Shown piece after piece: positions 6,307 to 10,554 of a stretch of DNA of 10,554 bases. How positions within the stretch are numbered: the first letter of the stretch is position 1; the number at the start of each line of letters is the position of its first letter. Origin of the DNA: an uncultured Marvinbryantia sp. (GTDB taxonomy: Bacteria > Bacillota > Clostridia > Lachnospirales > Lachnospiraceae); NCBI GenBank assembly GCA_934394985.1, contig CAKRRF010000059.1, positions 1 through 10,554 of the forward strand, in the 5' to 3' direction. A model generated the notes under the pieces. That model worked only from the letters and a program-made list of their open reading frames with translations, searched no databases and had not been told where the DNA came from. The translations under genes were made by a program, and so were the position numbers.

Positions 6307-7863
6307 TCATATTTTTCTGCAAACATCCACTTTTTTCCCTGAATAATCCCTCATTCCCTGGATTTCCAGTTCCATCTGTTCCATTTTTCGTATCTGACAG
6401 ATCAGTTCTTCTGTCATTCTCTCTCCGGGAACTGCCAGCGGAATGCCAGGTGGATAAAGATAAATATATTCACCACAGATCTCCCCTGCACTCTCATCCA
6501 GATTCACTGTCCGATGCTCACAACCTGCCGCCTGGGCAATTGTCAGCACTTGTTCCATTCTGCCGTTCCTGTCAAAATACTGCTGGCCTGCCGCAGCGTT
6601 ACCTATTTCTTTTGTTTTTCGTAAATTATTTTCCTCATCCACAACATTTGTGGAGATACGTTCCTCAATGTGGATAAGTGCATTTTTCAGCCGTTCAAAT
6701 CCCTCCGTTGTGTCTGCAATGCTGGTCAGTGCAATCACATACCCTGCAGCTTCCATCTCTACTTCCAGATATTCACTCCTGCGTAAAAACTCTGCCAGCT
6801 CATGACCGGTCCAGCCATCCACAGATATTACAAGTTTTCCCGGATCTGTTTCATATACCTGCCCTCTGACAGATTCTTCTTCCATAAGCAGATGAATATG
6901 CTGCAGCTTTACCACTTCATTTTTAAAATCATGCAGCCTCTGACTGTATGTAGAAAAAAGCTCTGTTCCCCTCTGCTCCAACAAACGCATACACTGATCC
7001 ATTCCTGCCATAAACACATAAGATGGACTGCTTGTTTCAAAGATATCCAGATATTTTTTCACATATTCAGTCCATTTTGTGGATTTCTCTCCGATATGAA
7101 GCAAAGCCGTCTGTGTCATAGAAGGGAGCGTCTTATGCAGACTGTGAATTACGATATCTGCCCCTTTCTTTAATGCATTTTGGGGAAACGCTTCATGAAA
7201 TCCAAAATGTGCACCATGTGCTTCATCCACAATCAATGGAACACCATAATGATGCGCAATCTCACTGATTCTCTGTATATCTGACAGCACCCCATCATAC
7301 GTTGGAGATGTAAGCACAATCGCCTGAATCTTTGAATCCCGTTCCAGTGCTGCTTCTATATCTTCCGGCAAAACAGAACCATTGATCCTTACTGCATCAC
7401 CAGTCTGTCTGATTTTACTTTTTCCACCAACGCCTTTTTCCATCTGTTTTGGATAGACATATATCGTTTCCAGTTCCCTTAATTCTGCTGCATGATAAAC
7501 CGCCTTATGGCAATTTCTTGCCATCAATATTTTTCCCCTCTGTGTAGTACAGGCAAATATAGATGCCAAAATCCCGCAGGTACTTCCATTAATCAGATAG
7601 AAACTCTGTGCCGCACCATAAAGCCGGGCTGCCCGCTGCTGCACTTCTTCTAAAATTCCTTCTGCATGATGAAGGTTGTCAAATCCATCAATTTCCGTGA
7701 TATCAATTCCATAAGGCATTTCTGCCTTGTTTCTGTTCTTTTTTTCTTCCCCATACATTTCCCCAAGCAATGTCATATTTCTTTTATGCCCCGGCATATG
7801 AAACGGATAGACCTCTGAACTGCAATACTCTTCCAGCCTGTCATACAAATATAATTCCTTCAA
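6307..7863 (-). CDS. PLP-dependent Orn/Lys/Arg decarboxylase family protein (TTG start)
   Basis: A 518-residue fold-type I PLP enzyme of the Orn/Lys/Arg decarboxylase group, the family of Bacillus SpeA and YaaO. It probably decarboxylates a basic amino acid to a polyamine precursor; which one cannot be told. The family entry motif FHMPGHKRNM is at 21-30, the PLP-binding Asp213 lies in VDEAHGAHFG, and the Schiff-base Lys244 is in HSLHKTLPSMTQTA. The C-terminal domain has YLYPPGIPLAVPGE (468-481). The start is TTG at 7863: the next in-frame ATG, codon 23, would cut into the conserved HMPGHK segment, and AGGA lies 7 bases before the TTG. It is probably the first gene of the operon running into the export permease. 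A link to polysaccharide export is not known to me and may be only positional. Confidence 0.92.
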   Translation of the reverse strand: MKELYLYDRLEEYCSSEVYPFHMPGHKRNMTLLGEMYGEEKKNRNKAEMPYGIDITEIDGFDNLHHAEGILEEVQQRAARLYGAAQSFYLINGSTCGILASIFACTTQRGKILMARNCHKAVYHAAELRELETIYVYPKQMEKGVGGKSKIRQTGDAVRINGSVLPEDIEAALERDSKIQAIVLTSPTYDGVLSDIQRISEIAHHYGVPLIVDEAHGAHFGFHEAFPQNALKKGADIVIHSLHKTLPSMTQTALLHIGEKSTKWTEYVKKYLDIFETSSPSYVFMAGMDQCMRLLEQRGTELFSTYSQRLHDFKNEVVKLQHIHLLMEEESVRGQVYETDPGKLVISVDGWTGHELAEFLRRSEYLEVEMEAAGYVIALTSIADTTEGFERLKNALIHIEERISTNVVDEENNLRKTKEIGNAAAGQQYFDRNGRMEQVLTIAQAAGCEHRTVNLDESAGEICGEYIYLYPPGIPLAVPGERMTEELICQIRKMEQMELEIQGMRDYSGKKVDVCRKI

Positions 7864-7870
7864 TCCCGAT

Positions 7871-7876
7871 TCCTCA
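7871..7876 (-). promoter_or_regulatory. Ribosome binding site supporting the TTG start of the decarboxylase
   Basis: TGAGGA on the minus strand, 7 bases before TTG at 7863. No in-frame ATG is near, so this site decides the start. Confidence 0.7.
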
Positions 7877-7898
7877 TTTCCAGTAAAAATATGATGTT

Positions 7899-7907
7899 AG
7901 TATACCA
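7899..7907 (-). promoter_or_regulatory. Extended -10 promoter of the leftward decarboxylase/export operon
   Basis: The minus strand reads TGGTATACT, a TGnTATAAT-type extended -10 with one mismatch, about 36 bases before the TTG start. No convincing -35 box is seen, which is usual for extended -10 promoters. Confidence 0.6.
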
Positions 7908-7923
7908 CAATCCGCATACATCA

Positions 7924-7932
7924 TGTTATAAT
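7924..7932 (+). promoter_or_regulatory. Extended -10 promoter of the rightward phosphatase/apbE operon
   Basis: TGTTATAAT, a perfect TGnTATAAT extended -10. Transcription would begin near 7939, giving a leader of about 75 bases. The expected -35 position (about 7904-7909) falls on the leftward promoter's -10 element, and it is not TTGACA-like. Confidence 0.65.
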
Positions 7933-7943
7933 CCTCTTGAAAT

Positions 7944-7989
7944 ATACGGAAGTATCTGTTTCATCATGTATCAGATACAAATCCGGTAT
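7944..7989 (+). repeat. Imperfect inverted repeat in the leader of the rightward operon
   Basis: Inner arms GTATCTG (7952-7958) and CAGATAC (7972-7978) pair perfectly around 13 bases. Outer arms ATACGGA (7944-7950) and TCCGGTAT (7982-7989) pair with one bulged base. It lies between the predicted transcription start and the ribosome binding site. It has no following T-run, so it is not a terminator; an operator or a 5' mRNA hairpin are both possible. Confidence 0.55.
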
Positions 7990-7999
7990 CAATAAATAT

Positions 8000-8005
8000 G
8001 AGGAG
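8000..8005 (+). promoter_or_regulatory. Ribosome binding site that sets the phosphatase start
   Basis: GAGGAG, 7 bases before ATG at 8013. It overlaps the alternative upstream ATG at 7998, which therefore lacks a site of its own. Confidence 0.8.
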
Positions 8006-8012
8006 TATACAT

Positions 8013-8786
8013 ATGGATTTAATAATCATCAGGCATGGAGATCCCGACTACGAACACGATACCCTGACAGAGCGCGGCTGGAAAGAAGCCCATCTTCTGT
8101 CTCAGCGAATCTGCAAATTAAATGTCAGAGATTTTTATGTATCACCACTTGGCCGGGCACAGGATACTGCTTCCTGCACATTAAAAGCTATGAATCGAAC
8201 TGCCGTTACAAAAGACTGGCTGCAGGAATTCCCGGCTCGTGTCTATCTTGATAAAAATGAAAGCCTGCTGGCTGCTTATCCCGATCGTGAGATTCGTGAC
8301 GGACGCCTGGCTGCAAATGTAGCATGGGATATTCTCCCTTCCTATCTGTGGAGTCACCCAGAATATTCTCATCCTGTCAATTGGCGAAACAGTGAAATCG
8401 TTCAGGCCGGAAATTTTCTTTCTGTTTATGATCATGTCATACAGGAATTTGATCATTTACTTTCCTCTTATGGATATGTCCGTGAAAATGGTATTTACAG
8501 GGTAACGCATTCCAATCGTGACACAATTGTATTTTTCTGTCACTTTGGACTGGAATGCGTGCTGCTGTCCCATCTGATGAACATATCGCCTTTTGTTTTA
8601 TGGCATACGATAGCTTTTGCTCCGACTTCTGTCAGTACACTTCATTCAGAGGAACGTGAACAGGGTATTGCCAGTTTCCGTGCCGCTCACTTAGGTGATA
8701 TTTCCCACCTTTTGGCGGCAGGTATGGAACCTTCCTTTTCTGCCCGTTTCTGTGAGACTTATGATACCACAGATCAACGTCATTAA
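8013..8786 (+). CDS. Histidine phosphatase superfamily protein (phosphoglycerate mutase-like)
   Basis: A 257-residue protein of the histidine phosphatase (branch 1) superfamily, which acts through a phosphohistidine intermediate. The catalytic motif IIIRHGDPD places Arg7-His8-Gly9 at the very N-terminus. The second signature, SPLGRAQDT, contains Arg48. The second active-site histidine is His177 in FFCHFGLE. All core residues are present, but the substrate is unknown; family members include sugar-phosphate and cobalamin-pathway phosphatases, and nothing here points to either. The start at 8013 is preferred over 7998 because of the well-spaced GAGGAG and because the first strand then begins at residue 2. 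There is no signal peptide, so it is cytoplasmic. It is the first gene of a rightward operon, 16 bases before apbE. Confidence 0.9.
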   Translation: MDLIIIRHGDPDYEHDTLTERGWKEAHLLSQRICKLNVRDFYVSPLGRAQDTASCTLKAMNRTAVTKDWLQEFPARVYLDKNESLLAAYPDREIRDGRLAANVAWDILPSYLWSHPEYSHPVNWRNSEIVQAGNFLSVYDHVIQEFDHLLSSYGYVRENGIYRVTHSNRDTIVFFCHFGLECVLLSHLMNISPFVLWHTIAFAPTSVSTLHSEEREQGIASFRAAHLGDISHLLAAGMEPSFSARFCETYDTTDQRH

Positions 8787-8802
8787 AGAAAGGCTCTGTT
8801 TC

Positions 8803-9786
8803 ATGAAAAAAGCAAAAATACTATTATTATCCTGTACCTTTCTGCTTTTTACCACCGGATGCAGCATACAAAAAAACACTCAGTCTGATACACAGCTTTA
8901 TGAAAAAAATTTTATTTACTTTGATACCGTTATCGGACTGCAGTTTTATGCCGGCGCAAACGGGCAGGAATTGATGGATCATTGTGTAGAAATGTGCGGT
9001 AATTATGAGAATACCTTCAGCCGCACTCTGGAAACCAGCGAATTATACGCAATCAATCATCGAACAGAAAACACCGTCACCGTATCTGATGATGTCGCAC
9101 GACTCATCTCGGTCGGACTGGAATATTATCAGATCTCCAACGGCAAATTTGATATTACAGTTGCTCCATTGTCTGATCTGTGGGATTTCAAAAGTGAAGA
9201 CGCCACCGTTCCAGATGCAGATGATATTGCAAATGCACTGAAAAAAGTAGGTGCAGATCAGATTTCTCTGTCCGGCAATACTCTGACTTTTACATCTGAT
9301 GATGTAATGATTGATTTAGGAGCACTGGTCAAGGGCTTCGCTGCAGATCAGTTAAAAGCTTACCTGACAGAAAATGGAGTAACCTCCGGTCTTTTAAATC
9401 TGGGAGGTAACGTACTGACCATTGGCAGCCGTCCTGATGGCTCCGACTGGAGTATCGGTATTCAAAAACCTTTTGACGATAATAAACCGATTGCCGATGT
9501 GATAAAAGTAAAAGATCAGACTGTTGTATCCTCCGGTATCTATGAACGATATTTCAGGCAGGATGGTGTTATCTACCATCACATTCTGGATCCTGATACC
9601 GGTTATCCAATCCAGAATGATCTCTGGGGTGTCTCTGTTATCTGTGACTCTTCTCTTACCGGAGATGCGCTCAGCACTACCTGTATGACCTTGGGCTACA
9701 AAAAAGCCGATTCATTGATCCAGTCACTGGATCACACAGAAGCAGAATTTATCCTTGAAGATTGTAAACTGAAAAAAACATTTTGA
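8803..9786 (+). CDS. apbE: FAD:protein FMN transferase, lipoprotein ApbE family
   Basis: ApbE attaches FMN covalently to threonine residues of exported or membrane redox proteins such as NqrB/C and RnfD/G. The 327-residue product starts with a lipoprotein signal, MKKAKILLLSCTFLLFTTGC, with Cys20 as the lipidated residue, so it acts on the outer face of the membrane. Core motifs are in order: FDTVIG (40-45), GKFDITVAPLSDLW (114-127), DLGALVKGFAAD (171-182), LLNLGGN (197-203), HHILDPDTGYP (259-269) and GDALSTT (287-293), the last containing the metal-binding Asp and Thr. The frame is open upstream to 8695, but that would overlap the phosphatase and hide the signal peptide. AAAGG lies 9 bases before the chosen ATG. 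No target flavoprotein is encoded in this window. Confidence 0.95.
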   Translation: MKKAKILLLSCTFLLFTTGCSIQKNTQSDTQLYEKNFIYFDTVIGLQFYAGANGQELMDHCVEMCGNYENTFSRTLETSELYAINHRTENTVTVSDDVARLISVGLEYYQISNGKFDITVAPLSDLWDFKSEDATVPDADDIANALKKVGADQISLSGNTLTFTSDDVMIDLGALVKGFAADQLKAYLTENGVTSGLLNLGGNVLTIGSRPDGSDWSIGIQKPFDDNKPIADVIKVKDQTVVSSGIYERYFRQDGVIYHHILDPDTGYPIQNDLWGVSVICDSSLTGDALSTTCMTLGYKKADSLIQSLDHTEAEFILEDCKLKKTF

Positions 9787-9820
9787 CAAACAAAGCTAAA
9801 ATTAGAAATGGATATACTTT

Positions 9821-10195
9821 ATGAATCGAAAAAAAAATACCTGTATTTTCATTTTTTTACTGCTGATACTCATCTGTGCCGGTTTTCTGATACAGAAATT
9901 TTTCTTTTGGAAAACCGGGGCTACAGCTGTCATTGAGCAGGACGGTACAGTTATCAGTGAACTGGATCTAAAAAAAGACACTGAATTTGTACTGGATGAC
10001 GGAAATGGCGGAAGCAATACAATTACCGTAAAAAATGGTAAAATCGCTGTAACAGATGCCAACTGTCCTGATCTTGTCTGTGTTCATACCGGTTCTATTT
10101 CTCAAACAGGGGAAGTCATTGCTTGTCTTCCACACAGATTAATTATAACAATTTCTAATGATAATGCAGATGCCTTAGATACGCTTGTCTGGTAA
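9821..10195 (+). CDS. Membrane-anchored NusG domain II protein
   Basis: A 124-residue protein with one N-terminal membrane helix (about 8-29) and an extracytoplasmic domain of the NusG_II type. The diagnostic C-terminal stretch contains DANCPDLVCVHTGSIS and EVIACLPHRLIITI, with Cys82, Cys87 and Cys102 and the conserved CLPHR core. Despite the name, such proteins are not transcription factors; the fold resembles NusG domain II and the function is not established. In Firmicutes they are often found beside ApbE and a Gx-type transporter, as I recall. Here it follows apbE by 34 bases and is the last gene of the operon, with no transporter after it. The ribosome binding site (GAAATGGA) is weak. 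Confidence 0.88.
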   Translation: MNRKKNTCIFIFLLLILICAGFLIQKFFFWKTGATAVIEQDGTVISELDLKKDTEFVLDDGNGGSNTITVKNGKIAVTDANCPDLVCVHTGSISQTGEVIACLPHRLIITISNDNADALDTLVW

Positions 10196-10217
10196 ATTCT
10201 AGATAAGCGTTATTTTT
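10181..10217 (+). terminator. Rho-independent terminator overlapping the end of the NusG-II gene
   Basis: Arms ACGCTTGTCT (10181-10190) and AGATAAGCGT (10201-10210) pair over all ten positions with one G-U pair, followed by TATTTTT. The stop codon TAA (10193-10195) lies in the loop, so the last codons of the gene form the left arm. Confidence 0.75.
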
Positions 10218-10224
10218 ATATGCG

Positions 10225-10253
10225 AAAAGGCTGTGCGGATTGCACAGCCTTTT
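10225..10253. terminator. Perfect 12-bp hairpin, probably a bidirectional terminator
   Basis: AAAAGGCTGTGC (10225-10236) and GCACAGCCTTTT (10242-10253) pair perfectly around a five-base loop. Both strands end in a short T-run, so it can stop rightward transcripts leaking past the first hairpin and leftward ones from the tRNA side. Confidence 0.8.
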
Positions 10254-10283
10254 CAGGAAAGAGAAAAATTATATTTTGAGGGA

Positions 10284-10315
10284 GTACTCCGCAGCGTGTG
10301 GTCGCTGCGAAGTGT
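10284..10315. repeat. GC-rich hairpin in the non-coding stretch before the tRNA
   Basis: CGCAGCG (10290-10296) and CGCTGCG (10303-10309) pair perfectly around TGTGGT. The stem can extend to 10284-10315 past one mismatch. It is preceded by the palindrome GAGTACTC (10282-10289). No T-run follows. The rest of 10254-10452 is AT-rich and has no coding potential I can see. Confidence 0.55.
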
Positions 10316-10327
10316 GAGTTATGAAAT

Positions 10328-10348
10328 ATATTAGCTCTTTGCTAATAT
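10328..10348. repeat. AT-rich hairpin in the non-coding stretch before the tRNA
   Basis: ATATTAGC (10328-10335) and GCTAATAT (10341-10348) pair perfectly around TCTTT, 12 bases after the GC-rich hairpin. It has no T-run on either strand. A third weak repeat, AAGAAAT / ATTTCTT, lies at 10396-10415. Confidence 0.5.
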
Positions 10349-10452
10349 GCTGTTAGTATATACAACAAATGTGTTCAAATTATGTTATCATCCTAAAGAA
10401 ATCATAAAATTTCTTATGAAACTCTGAACTAAAATAAATATTTTTATGCAAT

Positions 10453-10479
10453 AAAAAATCCAGGCTTAATTTCCTGGAT
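10453..10479 (-). terminator. Rho-independent terminator of the tRNA-Lys transcript
   Basis: On the minus strand, ATCCAGG and CCTGGAT (10473-10479 and 10458-10464) pair around eight bases and are followed by a T-run at 10453-10458. It begins five bases after the tRNA's 3' end. Confidence 0.85.
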
Positions 10480-10484
10480 AAAAG

Positions 10485-10554
10485 TGAAGCATCGGGGATT
10501 CGAACCCCGGACAACTTGATTAAAAGTCAAGTGCTCTACCGACTGAGCTAATGC
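10485..10554 (-). tRNA. tRNA-Lys (anticodon UUU), missing its first three bases at the window edge
   Basis: The minus strand gives a D-arm beginning TAGCTCAGTCGGTAGAGC, an anticodon stem CTTGA/TCAAG with loop CTTTTAA (anticodon UUU, lysine), and a T-arm CGGGG-TTCGAAT-CCCCG. The 3' acceptor strand is ATGCTTC with discriminator A at 10485. The matching 5' strand should read GAAGCAT, of which only GCAT is inside the window. CCA is not encoded, so it must be added after transcription. The promoter lies beyond the right edge. Confidence 0.95.

Noticed and set aside
6802..7173. Plus-strand open frame opposite the decarboxylase
   Set aside because: It lies inside a gene with intact PLP-enzyme motifs; no ribosome binding site or conserved sequence.
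8695..8802. N-terminal extension of apbE to an ATG at 8695
   Set aside because: It would overlap the phosphatase gene by over 90 bases and bury the lipoprotein signal; the ATG at 8803 has a proper ribosome binding site.
10254..10484. tRNA-adjacent region as an integration site for a mobile element
   Set aside because: No integrase, no repeat of the tRNA 3' end and no phage-like gene are visible in the window.

Overview
The window looks like chromosomal DNA of a low-to-mid GC Gram-positive anaerobe of the Clostridia, probably a gut Lachnospiraceae. This placement is an inference. It rests on strong AGGAGG-type ribosome binding sites, compact gene packing, Rho-independent terminators with short T-runs, a TTG start codon, and a lipoprotein ApbE followed by a membrane-anchored NusG-domain-II protein. 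No phage, IS or CRISPR sequence was seen.

Left three quarters (1-7863, minus strand): a cell-surface polysaccharide module, read right to left. First comes a PLP-dependent Orn/Lys/Arg-type decarboxylase (TTG start), then an ABC-2 polysaccharide export permease (Wzm/TagG type). Next is a 635-residue protein that joins the matching export ATPase (Wzt/TagH type) to a complete UDP-galactopyranose mutase (Glf) in one reading frame. A terminator follows, then a MerR-type DNA-binding domain fused to a SAM methyltransferase, then a second terminator. Last are the dTDP-L-rhamnose genes rfbA, rfbB and the start of rfbC, which runs off the left edge. Together these point to a rhamnose- and galactofuranose-containing glycan exported by an ABC transporter. 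No glycosyltransferase and no rfbD lie in the window.

Middle (7864-8012): a 149-base divergent intergenic region. It has two extended -10 promoter elements back to back, about 20 bases apart, and a long imperfect inverted repeat in the leader of the rightward operon.

Right (8013-10195, plus strand): a three-gene operon of a histidine phosphatase, ApbE (lipoprotein FAD:protein FMN transferase) and a small membrane-anchored NusG-domain-II protein. It ends in two consecutive hairpins. The far right holds a roughly 290-base non-coding stretch with further hairpins, and then a minus-strand tRNA-Lys(UUU) with its own terminator, cut by the window edge.

The most notable item is the export-ATPase/Glf fusion. 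It physically couples synthesis of the galactofuranose donor to the polysaccharide exporter, and the sequence at the seam suggests how two genes became one.
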